From positions 462,501 to 526,500 of the forward strand of contig NZ_AQHN01000089.1 of assembly GCF_000359745.1 (NCBI RefSeq): a stretch of 64,000 nt of DNA. The letters run 5' to 3'. Of this stretch, positions 45,355 to 53,518 are shown piece by piece. Made by a program: the position numbers and the translations under genes. Below the pieces are notes generated by a model, which saw only the letters and a program-made list of their open reading frames with translations, was not told where the DNA came from and did not search any database. The first letter of the stretch is position 1. Each line of letters begins with the position of its first letter. The stretch is from Rhizobium freirei PRF 81 (lineage in GTDB: Bacteria > Pseudomonadota > Alphaproteobacteria > Rhizobiales > Rhizobiaceae).

Positions 45355-45909
45355 TCAATCGTCAAATAAACCGGTAGCTAAGCCATCCATGCTGAGGACG
45401 TTTTTCTCGCGCCAATACTCCTCAATACCATCCTGTCCCTTTGTGTTGGCCCAGTTGTCGAGACTTTGTCTTTCGCCTTCATAGCCGAAGAGCGGTACGC
45501 CGAAGCCGCACGAGGTTTGGACGAGATCGATGTCCAGCCAGACGATTTGCCGCGCGCCGAGCGGCGCGTTTCCGTCATAGTGCTCATGCAGCAATTCGCT
45601 ATATTCCAGCGATGACCGATGGATGATCCGGCCGTGGCCGTAGAGGCGCAGGATCATCGGCGGGCCTTCCATCGCGCAGAGCATGATGGTCATCCGTCCG
45701 TCGGCCTTCATATGGGCCGACGTTTCGTTGCCGCTGCCGGTTCGGTCGAGATAGATGGCCGTGTTCGGGGAGATGATGCGCAGGCACAGCGTTTCGCGCG
45801 GCGAAACATTGACCCGCGAACGGGCGGCCGCCGACGCGGTAAAGAAGATGTGTTGCCGCGCGATGAAATCGCGCAGCCTGTCGTCGATGCTGGAAAACTG
45901 CTTTGCCAT
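45355..45909 (-). CDS. Flavin-dependent pyridoxamine 5'-phosphate oxidase-like protein
   Basis: This 184 aa protein is of the PNPOx/PPOX-type FMN-binding split-barrel family. It opens with SSIDDRLRDFIARQHIFFTA and continues with VNVSPRETLCLRIISPNTAIYLD and DGRMTIMLCAMEGPPMILRLYG, typical of this group. ATG 45909 has GGAGGAG about 7 bases upstream. It sits between the phn hexapeptide transferase and phnC on the same strand, but separated by gaps of 93 and 220 bases. Whether it has a phosphonate role or is simply lodged there is unknown. Confidence 0.78.
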   Translation of the reverse strand: MAKQFSSIDDRLRDFIARQHIFFTASAAARSRVNVSPRETLCLRIISPNTAIYLDRTGSGNETSAHMKADGRMTIMLCAMEGPPMILRLYGHGRIIHRSSLEYSELLHEHYDGNAPLGARQIVWLDIDLVQTSCGFGVPLFGYEGERQSLDNWANTKGQDGIEEYWREKNVLSMDGLATGLFDD

Positions 45910-46002
45910 GGAAACTCCTCCCGATCCCGCCCTTGCAAGGATCGTCTGAAAGCTGGATCGCTCGTCAACGTCTTGCAAGCTTGGTTTGGGCGGAAACGGT
46001 TC

Positions 46003-46620
46003 TCAGGCGTCGTAGCGATTCAGAAATTCCTCCGCCGAAAGGGCGCGGAAGTCTGCGAGCGCCGTGCGCAGGCGGTCGTGATCCCAATCCCACCAGGCGA
46101 GCCTGTCCATGCGCGCTCCAACCTCGGGCGTGAAACGCTCGCGGATCAGCTTGGCCGGAACGCCGCCGACGATCGTGTAGGGGGCCACATCCTTGGAGAC
46201 GACGGCGCCTGCACCGATGACGGCACCATTGCCGACCGTGACGCCAGGCAGGATGGTGGCGCCGTGACCGATCCAGACGTCATGACCGATGAAGACGCGG
46301 TTGTCGCGCCGCCAGGTGAAGAAATCCGTCTCCATATCGGCATCAGGCCAATAATCGGCGGCGCGATAGGTGAAGTGATGCAGCGTTGCGCGCCATGTCG
46401 GATGGTTGGTGGCGTTGATGCGTACCGCGGCGGCAATGTTGACGAACTTGCCGATCGTCGCACACCAGACCGCGCCATCCTGCATGATGTAGGAATAGTC
46501 GCCGATCTCGACCTCGTCGATGCGGCAGCGGTCGGAGACTTCGGTATAGCGGCCGAGCGTCGAGTTGTTGACGCTGGCCGAAGGGCTGATGAAGGGCGTT
46601 TCGCCCAATTTGCGGCTCAT
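46003..46620 (-). CDS. Phosphonate-locus hexapeptide-repeat acetyltransferase
   Basis: This 205 aa protein is of the left-handed beta-helix transferase superfamily and belongs to the phn-associated group of chloramphenicol-type acetyltransferases. Hexapeptide-like stretches are FIGHDVWIGHGATILPGV and GNGAVIGAGAVVSKDVAP. It overlaps phnL by 4 bases, so it is the last gene of the phnGHIJKL operon. It may acetylate aminophosphonates, as PhnO does, which is inference. Confidence 0.88.
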   Translation of the reverse strand: MSRKLGETPFISPSASVNNSTLGRYTEVSDRCRIDEVEIGDYSYIMQDGAVWCATIGKFVNIAAAVRINATNHPTWRATLHHFTYRAADYWPDADMETDFFTWRRDNRVFIGHDVWIGHGATILPGVTVGNGAVIGAGAVVSKDVAPYTIVGGVPAKLIRERFTPEVGARMDRLAWWDWDHDRLRTALADFRALSAEEFLNRYDA

Positions 46621-47324
46621 GCAGCTGCCTTTCTCGGCGAAAACTGCGACACGTCGAGAATGCGGCTGCCGACGGCCTCGCGCACCTCTTCGTCATGGAA
46701 GATGCCGAGAAGGGCGACGCCGGCTTCCTTCTTCTGCTCGATCATGTCGACGACGACGGCCCGGTTACGGGCATCGAGCGACGCCGTGGGCTCGTCGAGC
46801 AGAAGAATGGCGTGGTCGGTGATGAAGCCGCGCGCAATGTTGACGCGCTGCTGCTCGCCGCCGGAGAAGGTGGCGGGCGGCAATTGCCAGAGTTCCGGTG
46901 GCAGATTCAGCTGGGCAAGCAACTCGGCTGCCCGTTCGCGCGCATCGGCCACGGTCACGCCGCGAGCCAGCAGCGGCTCGGCGACGACATCGATGGCGGC
47001 AACGCGCGGCACGGTGCGCAGAAACTGGCTGACATAGCCCATGGTCTGGCGGCGCACGTCGAGCACGGTGCGCGGGTCGGCGGTCGCGAGATCGACGATC
47101 CTGCCCTTATGCGTGACGAGGATCTGGCCGCCGTCGACGGCGTAGTTGCCGTAGATCATTTTCAAGAGCGAGCTCTTGCCGATGCCGGACGGGCCGCCGA
47201 GCACGACGCATTCGCCGGCGGCGACGGAGAAGGAGACATCGGCGACGACAGGCAGGCGCAGGCCGTCGCGCAGGTGCATGGTGAAGCTTTTGAAGACTTC
47301 GGAAACGACGAGTGGGGTTGCCAT
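46617..47324 (-). CDS. phnL: C-P lyase complex ATP-binding protein PhnL
   Basis: This 235 aa ABC-type ATPase of the C-P lyase machinery is not a transporter subunit. It has Walker A GGPSGIGKSS, QTMGYVSQFLRTVPRV, signature FSGGEQQR and Walker B AILLLDEPTASLD. It belongs to the PhnGHIJKL core that transfers phosphonate to ribose triphosphate. It lies 9 bases after phnK. Confidence 0.95.
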   Translation of the reverse strand: MATPLVVSEVFKSFTMHLRDGLRLPVVADVSFSVAAGECVVLGGPSGIGKSSLLKMIYGNYAVDGGQILVTHKGRIVDLATADPRTVLDVRRQTMGYVSQFLRTVPRVAAIDVVAEPLLARGVTVADARERAAELLAQLNLPPELWQLPPATFSGGEQQRVNIARGFITDHAILLLDEPTASLDARNRAVVVDMIEQKKEAGVALLGIFHDEEVREAVGSRILDVSQFSPRKAAA

Positions 47325-47333
47325 GATACTTCC

Positions 47334-48110
47334 TCAGACCTGCAGGATCGAAGAGACGAGCAGTTGCGTATAGGGTTCGCGCGGATCGTCGAGCACACGG
47401 TCGGTGAGACCATGCTCGATCACCTGTCCGTCCTTCATCACCATCATGCGGTGCGACAGGAGGCGGGCAACGGCGAGGTCGTGCGTGACGATGATCGCCG
47501 AAAGGCCGAGATCGTTGACGAGGCCGCGAACGAGGTCGAGCAGGCGGGCCTGCACGGAAACGTCGAGACCGCCGGTCGGCTCGTCCATGAAGACAAGGCG
47601 GGGGCCGGTCACCAGATTGCGGGCGATCTGCAGGCGCTGGCGCATGCCGCCGGAGAAGGCGCGCGGCTGATCGTCGATGCGGTCGGCGTCGATTTCCACC
47701 CGCTCCAGCCAGTCGATGGCCGTGTTGCGGATGTTGCCGTAGTGGCGGTTGCCGATCGCCATCAGCCGCTCGCCGACATTGGCGCCGGCCGAAACCGTCA
47801 TGCGCAAGCCGTCGGCCGGGTTCTGATGCACGAAGCCCCAGTCGGTCCGCATCAGGAACCGGCGCTCGGCCTCGTTCATGCGGAAGAGGTCACGATAGGT
47901 CTCGTCGCGCATATGATATTCGACGCTGCCTGTCGTCGGCAGCAATCGCGTCGAAATGCAGTTGAGCAGCGTCGTCTTGCCGGAGCCGGATTCGCCGACG
48001 ATGGCCAGCACTTCGCCGGGCCAAAGCTCGAAGGACACGTCCCTGCACCCGATACGGCTGCCGTAGAACTTCGAGATATCCTTGACCTTGAGAAGAGGTG
48101 AGTCACTCAT
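47334..48110 (-). CDS. phnK: C-P lyase complex ATP-binding protein PhnK
   Basis: This 258 aa ABC-type ATPase binds the C-P lyase core. It has Walker A GESGSGKTT, WGFVHQNPADGLRM, signature FSGGMRQR and Walker B LVFMDEPTGGLD. It overlaps phnJ by 4 bases. Length and motifs match E. coli PhnK. Confidence 0.95.
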   Translation of the reverse strand: MSDSPLLKVKDISKFYGSRIGCRDVSFELWPGEVLAIVGESGSGKTTLLNCISTRLLPTTGSVEYHMRDETYRDLFRMNEAERRFLMRTDWGFVHQNPADGLRMTVSAGANVGERLMAIGNRHYGNIRNTAIDWLERVEIDADRIDDQPRAFSGGMRQRLQIARNLVTGPRLVFMDEPTGGLDVSVQARLLDLVRGLVNDLGLSAIIVTHDLAVARLLSHRMMVMKDGQVIEHGLTDRVLDDPREPYTQLLVSSILQV

Positions 48111-49003
48111 TCGGCAGCCTCCTTGCCACCAGGCAGCCCGTCGGATGCCAGCATCGTTCCGGCATGGCCATGGGCACGGCGGTCTTCGCAGAAGTCGGTG
48201 TCGGAGCAGACGAACATGCGCCCGCCCTTGTCGTCGAGGATCACTTCGTCGAGATAGACCTGCTCAGCGCCGCAGAGCGCGCACGGCTTGTCGAAGCGCT
48301 GCACTTCGAAGGGATGATCCTCGAAATCCAGGCTGACGACCTGTGTGTAGGGCGGCACGGCATAGATGCGCTTTTCACGGCCGGCGCCGAAAAGCTGCAG
48401 CGCGTCGGAGAGGTGCATTTTCGGATTGTCGAACTTCGGCGTCGGCGAGGGATCCATGACGTAGCGGCCCGCGACCTTGACCGGATAGGCATAGGTCGTG
48501 GCGATGCGGCCGTTGCGGGCGATATCCTCATAGAGTTTCACATGCATGAGGCCATATTCCTCGAGTGCATGCATCTTGCGCGTCTCGGTCTCGCGCGGTT
48601 CCAGGAAGCGTAAGGGCTCCGGGATCGGCACCTGGTAGACGAGCACCTGGTTCGGGCCGAGCTTGGCTTCCGGGATGCGGTGGCGCGTCTGGATGATGGT
48701 CGCCTCTTCCGTTCGGGTGGTCACCGCGACATTGGCGACCTTCTGGAAGAAGGCGCGGATGGAGACGGCGTTGGTCGTGTCGTCGGCGCCCTGGTCGATG
48801 ACCTTCAGCACATCTTCCGGGCCGATGATGGCCGCCGTCAGCTGCACGCCGCCAGTGCCCCAGCCGTAAGGCATCGGCATTTCGCGGGAAGCGAAAGGCA
48901 CCTGATAGCCGGGAATGGCGATAGCCTTCAGGATGGCGCGGCGGATCATCCGCTTGGTCTGTTCGTCGAGATAGGCGAAGTTGTAGGTGGCGAGTTCGGT
49001 CAT
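48107..49003 (-). CDS. phnJ: C-P lyase, radical SAM catalytic subunit PhnJ
   Basis: This 298 aa enzyme splits the carbon-phosphorus bond by radical SAM chemistry. Four C-terminal Cys in CALCGAEQ and CSDTDFC, counted back from the end, fall at residues 241, 244, 266 and 272. That agrees exactly with the E. coli cluster ligands (241, 244, 266) and catalytic Cys272. The N-terminus LATYNFAYLDEQTKRMIRRA is typical. It overlaps phnI and phnK by 4 bases each. Confidence 0.97.
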   Translation of the reverse strand: MTELATYNFAYLDEQTKRMIRRAILKAIAIPGYQVPFASREMPMPYGWGTGGVQLTAAIIGPEDVLKVIDQGADDTTNAVSIRAFFQKVANVAVTTRTEEATIIQTRHRIPEAKLGPNQVLVYQVPIPEPLRFLEPRETETRKMHALEEYGLMHVKLYEDIARNGRIATTYAYPVKVAGRYVMDPSPTPKFDNPKMHLSDALQLFGAGREKRIYAVPPYTQVVSLDFEDHPFEVQRFDKPCALCGAEQVYLDEVILDDKGGRMFVCSDTDFCEDRRAHGHAGTMLASDGLPGGKEAAE

Positions 49004-50109
49004 TCGGCTGCCTCCGTCATGGGATCCATGCCGCGTTCGCGAGCGGCCTCGAAATCGCGGCGCATGCGCCGCACCAGGTCGAGCTCGGCCTGGAAGTCGA
49101 CATAGTGCGGCAGTTTCAGATGTTCGACGAAGCCGGTTGCCTGCACGTTGTCGGAATGGGAGATGACGAATTCCTCATCCTGAGCCGGCGCAACGACGTC
49201 TTCGCCGAGCTCTTCGGCGCGCAGCGCGCGGTCGACCAGCGACATCGCCATGGCCTTGCGTTCGCTCTGGCCGAAGACCAGGCCGTAGCCGCGGGTGAAT
49301 TGCGGGGGTGCCTTGGCCGAACCCTTGAACTGGTTGACCATCTGGCATTCGGTCACCTGGACGCGGCCGAGCGCGACGGCAAAGCCGAGTTCCGGCACAT
49401 CGAATTCGACCTCCACTTCGCCGATACGGATTTCGCCGGTGAAGGGGTGGTTGCGGCCGTAGCCGCGCTGGGTCGAATAGCCGAGCGCCAGCAGGAAGCC
49501 TTCGTCGCCGCGCGCGAGCGCCTGCAGGCGAAGATCGCGGGTCATCGGGAATTCCATCGGCTCCCGCGTGAGGTCGCCGATTTCGTGATCGACCGGCAGG
49601 GTGCCGTCGCCCTCGATCAGGCCTTCCTGGCTGAGGATTTCGGAAACGCGCATGACGCGACCTTCTTCGGCTGGCCGCTGCATCGGCTCGTCCACTTCCT
49701 CGTCCGTCAAAAGGCTCGGGTCGAGCAGGCGATGCGTATAGTCGAAGGTCGGGCCGAGAAGCTGGCCGCCTGGCAGATCCTTGTAGGTCGCGGAGATGCG
49801 GCGTTCGATCTTCATCCCAGCGGTGTCGAGCGGCCGGGAATAGCCGAAGCGCGGCAGCGTCGTGCGATAGGCGCGCAGCAGGAAGATGGCTTCGATCATG
49901 TCGCCGCGTGCCTGACGGACGGCAAGCGCCGCCAGCGTTCGGTCATAAAGCGAGGCTTCGGCCATGACGCGATCGACGCCGAGCGCGAGCTGTTCGACGA
50001 TCTGGTCTATGGCCAGCGCCGGCAGCGAACGGTCGCCGCGGCGACGGTCGGCCAGCAGCCGGTGGGCATTGGCGATGGCTGCTTCGCCACCCTTAACGGC
50101 AACATACAT
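49000..50109 (-). CDS. phnI: C-P lyase core subunit PhnI
   Basis: This 369 aa subunit forms the core with PhnG, H and J and has nucleosidase activity that starts the transfer of ribose triphosphate. It begins YVAVKGGEAAIANAHRLLAD. ALGYSTQRGYGRNHPF and TECQMVNQFKG are typical family blocks. It starts 3 bases after phnH and overlaps phnJ by 4 bases. Confidence 0.95.
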   Translation of the reverse strand: MYVAVKGGEAAIANAHRLLADRRRGDRSLPALAIDQIVEQLALGVDRVMAEASLYDRTLAALAVRQARGDMIEAIFLLRAYRTTLPRFGYSRPLDTAGMKIERRISATYKDLPGGQLLGPTFDYTHRLLDPSLLTDEEVDEPMQRPAEEGRVMRVSEILSQEGLIEGDGTLPVDHEIGDLTREPMEFPMTRDLRLQALARGDEGFLLALGYSTQRGYGRNHPFTGEIRIGEVEVEFDVPELGFAVALGRVQVTECQMVNQFKGSAKAPPQFTRGYGLVFGQSERKAMAMSLVDRALRAEELGEDVVAPAQDEEFVISHSDNVQATGFVEHLKLPHYVDFQAELDLVRRMRRDFEAARERGMDPMTEAAE

Positions 50110-50112
50110 ATG

Positions 50113-50739
50113 TCACATCTCCGTCGCGGTGATCTTGGTGGTGCGCGGCAGGCAGAGGAATTGCCGGCCCGCCGTCAGGATGAGATCGACGCCGCGCGGG
50201 AAGAGCGCGCGATTGTCGTTCCAGATGCGCAGCAGCGCATCCGGCAGCCCGACCGGGGCGATCATGGTCACATCCTTGATGCCGGGGCCGGAAAGCGCCA
50301 GTTGCTTGCCGCCTTCCAGACTTTGGATTTCCAGTACGATGGTCGTCGAGCGGTCGGGATATTCCTGGGTGCCGATGCCGAACTGGCTGAAGGAGGAAAG
50401 CGCCATGCCGGCCTCGACGAAGGCGAAATGCGCCTCCAGCCTCTCCGAGATAACGGGTGCCCCGGTGTGGAAGGCGAGCCATTCCTGCAGGCCCGATCTT
50501 GCCAGACCGGTGGACAGCCACACCGGCGTGTCATGGTCGCAAAGGGTCAGACCGATGGCGCCGGCAGCGATTCCGAGCGGCACCGGCGGTGCGATATCGG
50601 CGCTGACGGTCTGCAGGGCACCCGGACGCGCCATGGCGTCCATGGTCATCTTGAAGACGCTCTGTGCATCGAAGACCGGGTCGCTGAAACCGCCGGTCAG
50701 GGCTTCGTTTCCGAAGGTTGGGGTACTGAACAAGCTCAT
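50113..50739 (-). CDS. phnH: C-P lyase core subunit PhnH
   Basis: This 208 aa core subunit with a PLP-transferase-like fold but no PLP site contacts PhnG and PhnI. GFSDPVFDAQSVFKMTMDAM at the start and LTLCDHDTPVWLS are typical. Its ATG overlaps the phnG stop by 1 base. Confidence 0.93.
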   Translation of the reverse strand: MSLFSTPTFGNEALTGGFSDPVFDAQSVFKMTMDAMARPGALQTVSADIAPPVPLGIAAGAIGLTLCDHDTPVWLSTGLARSGLQEWLAFHTGAPVISERLEAHFAFVEAGMALSSFSQFGIGTQEYPDRSTTIVLEIQSLEGGKQLALSGPGIKDVTMIAPVGLPDALLRIWNDNRALFPRGVDLILTAGRQFLCLPRTTKITATEM

Positions 50740-51215
50740 CAGTCTTCTCCGCGAACCATGGTGAAAAAATCGACGCGGGTCGCCGCCGTTTCTTCGGCGC
50801 GCTTGCGATCATAGTCGGCGATGCGCTCGGTAACCGGCTGCAGTATCGCCTTCTCGACGAATTCCTTGGTGGCCGATTGCTGCCAGAGGGCGTCGAAAAT
50901 GGCCGAGAGGCGGGCCTTTTCGCGATCCGTGCCGAGCGCATGCGCGTGGCCGATCGTGCCGGATGCCAGCCGGACGGTAGCACGCGTCACCGTGACCTCG
51001 CCGAGATTGAAGGGCGAGCCACCGCCGCCGATGCGGCCGCGCACCATCACGAGCCCGGTTTCCGGTCCGCGCACCGGCTGTACCGCCGGCTTGCTTGGTA
51101 ATGCCTCCCACGCTGCCTCTAGCTCGTCGCGCTCTGCCTGCGCCAGAAGATCGGCGACGCGCTTGCGCTCCCGACGCTCGTGCGCAGCCGCTTCCTGCCT
51201 TTGTGCTGAATTCAT
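50739..51215 (-). CDS. phnG: C-P lyase core subunit PhnG
   Basis: This 158 aa first core subunit of the C-P lyase complex contains GLVMVRGRIGGGGSPFNLGE and GHAHALGTDREKA, the conserved PhnG blocks. ATG 51215 is preceded by AAGGAAGG. A start upstream at 51254 would run over the putative PhnF operator. It heads the phnGHIJKL operon. Confidence 0.93.
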   Translation of the reverse strand: MNSAQRQEAAAHERRERKRVADLLAQAERDELEAAWEALPSKPAVQPVRGPETGLVMVRGRIGGGGSPFNLGEVTVTRATVRLASGTIGHAHALGTDREKARLSAIFDALWQQSATKEFVEKAILQPVTERIADYDRKRAEETAATRVDFFTMVRGED

Positions 51216-51232
51216 CGCGCCTTCCTTCAAAT

Positions 51233-51302
51233 GTCTATTGATATAGACAACCATACAAGATAGGATTATAACTATTAGTGAGTCGTGACAAGCGTGTGAC
51301 AG
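51233..51302 (-). promoter_or_regulatory. phnG promoter: PHO box, -10 and PhnF operator
   Basis: On the minus strand, CTGTCACACGCTTGTCAC (51285-51302) is a PHO box with half-sites 11 bases apart, then TATAAT (51265-51270) lies about 14 bases on. Downstream of the likely start is the palindrome GTCTATTGATATAGAC (51233-51248), which resembles HutC/PhnF operators. PhoB would activate and PhnF would block phnG. The PHO box lies only 15 bases upstream of the phnF ATG. Confidence 0.7.
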
Positions 51303-51316
51303 GGCGAGTGGGCATC

Positions 51317-52051
51317 ATGGCAGGGCAGAAGATTCAGAGGCAGACCGGCGTGGCGCTCTGGCGGCAAATCGCCGACCGGATTCGCACGTCGATCAATCAT
51401 GGCGATTTCGATGAGACGGGCATGGTGCCGCCGGAAACGATGCTGGCACTGCAGTTCGGCGTCAACCGGCATACCATCCGCAGCGCGCTCGGCGCGCTGG
51501 CACAGGAGGGGATCGTCCGGGCGGTACAAGGGCGCGGTACGTTGATCGAGCGCAAGGAACGCCTGAGTTTTCCGATTTCGAAGCGGACGCGATTTTCGCA
51601 GGGGATCGGCGATCAGGTGCGCGAGACCCGCAGCGTGCTCCTTGCCGCAAGCGAAGAAGCCGCGAGTGTGGAATTGGCCCGGCAGCTCAAGATCAATACG
51701 GGGACGCGGCTTGTGCGCCTTGAAACGCTCGGCCAAGCGGATCACCGCCCGGTATCGCGCGCAACCAGCTGGTTCCCAGCCGACCGCTTCGGGGGCATTG
51801 CCGATGTCTACCGGGCGACCGGATCGATCACCAAGGCATTCAAGGAGCTTGGCGTGCCGGATTATGTGCGCGTCGTCACCGAGATCACCGCAACCCATGC
51901 CGATGAGGGCGATCTCGCCGATCTGCAGCTATCGCCGGGGGCCATTGTCCTGATCACGCAGGCGCTAAACACCGATCTCGACAATGTTCCGGTACAATAT
52001 TCGATTTCCCGCTTCGCCGCCGACAGAGTGCGTTTTACCGTCGAGAATTGA
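51317..52051 (+). CDS. phnF: GntR/HutC-type phosphonate regulator PhnF
   Basis: This 244 aa regulator has an N-terminal GntR winged HTH (ALQFGVNRHTIRSALGALAQ, EGIVRAVQGRGTLI) and a C-terminal UTRA ligand-binding domain. It is divergent from phnG, as in other C-P lyase loci, and should repress the operon until an effector is present. ATG 51317 follows AGGGCGAG. A GTG at 51278 is also in frame. Confidence 0.93.
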   Translation: MAGQKIQRQTGVALWRQIADRIRTSINHGDFDETGMVPPETMLALQFGVNRHTIRSALGALAQEGIVRAVQGRGTLIERKERLSFPISKRTRFSQGIGDQVRETRSVLLAASEEAASVELARQLKINTGTRLVRLETLGQADHRPVSRATSWFPADRFGGIADVYRATGSITKAFKELGVPDYVRVVTEITATHADEGDLADLQLSPGAIVLITQALNTDLDNVPVQYSISRFAADRVRFTVEN

Positions 52052-52086
52052 GATCGAAGCTCTTTGGATCAAAGCAAAGAGACGGG

Positions 52087-52371
52087 CTATGCATCGTTCG
52101 GTGGCCATTGCTGTGCTGCGTGAAGAATGCGGATTATTCGCACCGTCTCTCCTGCGAGATCGTAAACCAGCAAATAGTTTTTGTGTACGACGAGTTCACG
52201 CGTCCCCGATACCCGGCCCGGCCGGCCCGTCATCGGATGGGTAATGAGCTGTGTTGACCGCTTGGCGAAAAGTTCATCAAGCGCGAGTGCAGCAGAGGCA
52301 TTATCCGCCTCGATGTAGGTATAGATCACGCGTCGGTCAGCTCTCGCTTCCGGAGTCCAAGCAAGCTTCAC
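52087..52371 (-). CDS. RelE/ParE family toxin
   Basis: This 94 aa toxin starts at GTG 52371, giving KLAWTPEARADRRVIYTYIE. The core WTPEARADRR, GRVSGTRELVVHKNYLLVYD and VRIIRILHAAQQWP matches the ParE/RelE fold. The start codon overlaps the antitoxin stop by 4 bases (GTGA). It would inhibit gyrase or translation when not bound. Confidence 0.88.
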   Translation of the reverse strand: MKLAWTPEARADRRVIYTYIEADNASAALALDELFAKRSTQLITHPMTGRPGRVSGTRELVVHKNYLLVYDLAGETVRIIRILHAAQQWPPNDA

Positions 52372-52658
52372 GAAGGTTTTCCGCTTAGCCTGCGGCGAGT
52401 TTCTTCTCGCAAGGCAGCGAATTCCGCTTCGACATCGTCGGCGGGGATGAGATTTCCGGCATTGGCGGACGCAAGACCGGCTTGAACCTGCTGGCGAAAC
52501 CATGCGTCATATTCAGCAGCGTCTTGCTGGCGTTTCACATAGTCGCGCATGAAACCTCGAAGCAATTGCGCTCCGGTTTGATCATGCGCCTTTGCGGCCT
52601 CGCTGAAGGCGGCCTTCAAGTCTTCCTCAACCCGAAAAGTAAATGTGGCGTCCGTCAT
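52368..52658 (-). CDS. Ribbon-helix-helix-type antitoxin
   Basis: This 96 aa antitoxin has an N-terminus ATFTFRVEEDLKAAFSEAAK typical of RelB/ParD-like ribbon-helix-helix DNA-binding partners. The C-terminal half is charged and would wrap the toxin. The start at ATG 52658 avoids a longer frame that runs through the operator. It is cotranscribed with the downstream toxin. Confidence 0.85.
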   Translation of the reverse strand: MTDATFTFRVEEDLKAAFSEAAKAHDQTGAQLLRGFMRDYVKRQQDAAEYDAWFRQQVQAGLASANAGNLIPADDVEAEFAALREETRRRLSGKPS

Positions 52659-52666
52659 ATCCAGTC

Positions 52667-52700
52667 CATGTGTTGCATATGCAGTGCAATGTAACACATG
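52667..52700 (-). promoter_or_regulatory. Operator-like palindrome of the TA operon
   Basis: Inverted CATGTGTT and AACACATG at 52667-52674 and 52693-52700, with nested GCAT/TGCAATG, lie just upstream of the antitoxin start. This is the expected place for autoregulation. Confidence 0.5.
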
Positions 52701-52712
52701 CTGCCGTATTTT

Positions 52713-52746
52713 CCACCCCTCACCCATTCGGGAGGGCGAGGGGTGG
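52713..52746. terminator. Hairpin between gpmA and the TA operon
   Basis: A 9-bp stem (CCACCCCTC / GAGGGGTGG) lies 15 bases after the gpmA stop. It contains GAGGGCGAG, shared with the REP-like element at 38087. It may terminate gpmA and is similar to a rhizobial REP. Confidence 0.45.
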
Positions 52747-52761
52747 CTTGTCTTTCAGCGC

Positions 52762-53397
52762 TCAATGCGCGCCGGACATGTCGCCGAGGACTTCCTTCGA
52801 GGCGACGGTGGAATCGGCCTTGAGCTTGTAGACCATTGGCACGCCGGTCGCGAGGTTGAGCTCCAGGATCTGCGCCTTGCTCAGCCGATCGAGAACCATC
52901 ACGAGCGAACGCAGCGAGTTGCCGTGGGCGGCGACGAGCACGTTCTGGCCGGCGAGCACGCGCGGCAGGATTTCCGTCAGGTAATAGGGCCAGACGCGGG
53001 CGCCGGTGTCGCGCAGGCTTTCGCCGCCGGGCGGCGGAACGTCGTAGGAGCGGCGCCAGATGTGAACCTGCTCTTCGCCCCACTTGGCGCGGGCGTCATC
53101 CTTGTTGAGGCCGGAGAGATCGCCGTAGTCGCGCTCGTTCAGCGCCTGATCCTTGATGGTTTCGAGGCCGGGCTGGCCGATTTCATCGAGGATGATCTTC
53201 AGCGTGTGCTGGGCGCGCGTCAGCGCCGAGGTGAAGGCGATATCGTATTTGATGCCATAATCGGCCAGAGCCTTGCCGCCGGTCTTGGCTTCTTCGACGC
53301 CGAGCGCGGTCAGATCGGGATCCTTCCAGCCGGTAAAGAGATTCTTCAAATTCCAGTCGCTCTGCCCGTGGCGAACGAGAACGAGAGTACCGCTCAT
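52762..53397 (-). CDS. gpmA: 2,3-bisphosphoglycerate-dependent phosphoglycerate mutase
   Basis: This 211 aa glycolytic mutase interconverts 3- and 2-phosphoglycerate. The N-terminal phosphohistidine motif is LVRHGQSDWN. TSALTRAQHTL, LNERDYGDLSGLNK and VAAHGNSLRSLV with the second His are all present. It is about 35 residues shorter than E. coli GpmA, as usual in alphaproteobacteria. It lies downstream of dapB. Confidence 0.95.
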   Translation of the reverse strand: MSGTLVLVRHGQSDWNLKNLFTGWKDPDLTALGVEEAKTGGKALADYGIKYDIAFTSALTRAQHTLKIILDEIGQPGLETIKDQALNERDYGDLSGLNKDDARAKWGEEQVHIWRRSYDVPPPGGESLRDTGARVWPYYLTEILPRVLAGQNVLVAAHGNSLRSLVMVLDRLSKAQILELNLATGVPMVYKLKADSTVASKEVLGDMSGAH

Positions 53398-53411
53398 AAT
53401 TTTCTCCTTGA

Positions 53412-53475
53412 TAGAGCAATTCCAGGAAGAGTGCGTAGCGGCTTTCCGTCAGGAATTGCGAGACAATAAAAGCTC
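53412..53475 (+). repeat. Dispersed intergenic repeat, copy 3
   Basis: GCAATTCC (53416) and GGAATTGC (53452) have the same 36-base spacing as in copy 2 (39905, 39941), with GTGCG.AGCGG and TTTCCGTC between. The outer parts are less conserved. It fills most of the gpmA-dapB gap. Confidence 0.65.
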
Positions 53476-53518
53476 GGAGCTGATCGGCGGTTCCGTGCCG
53501 ACCCGCTCCAGGATCGGA

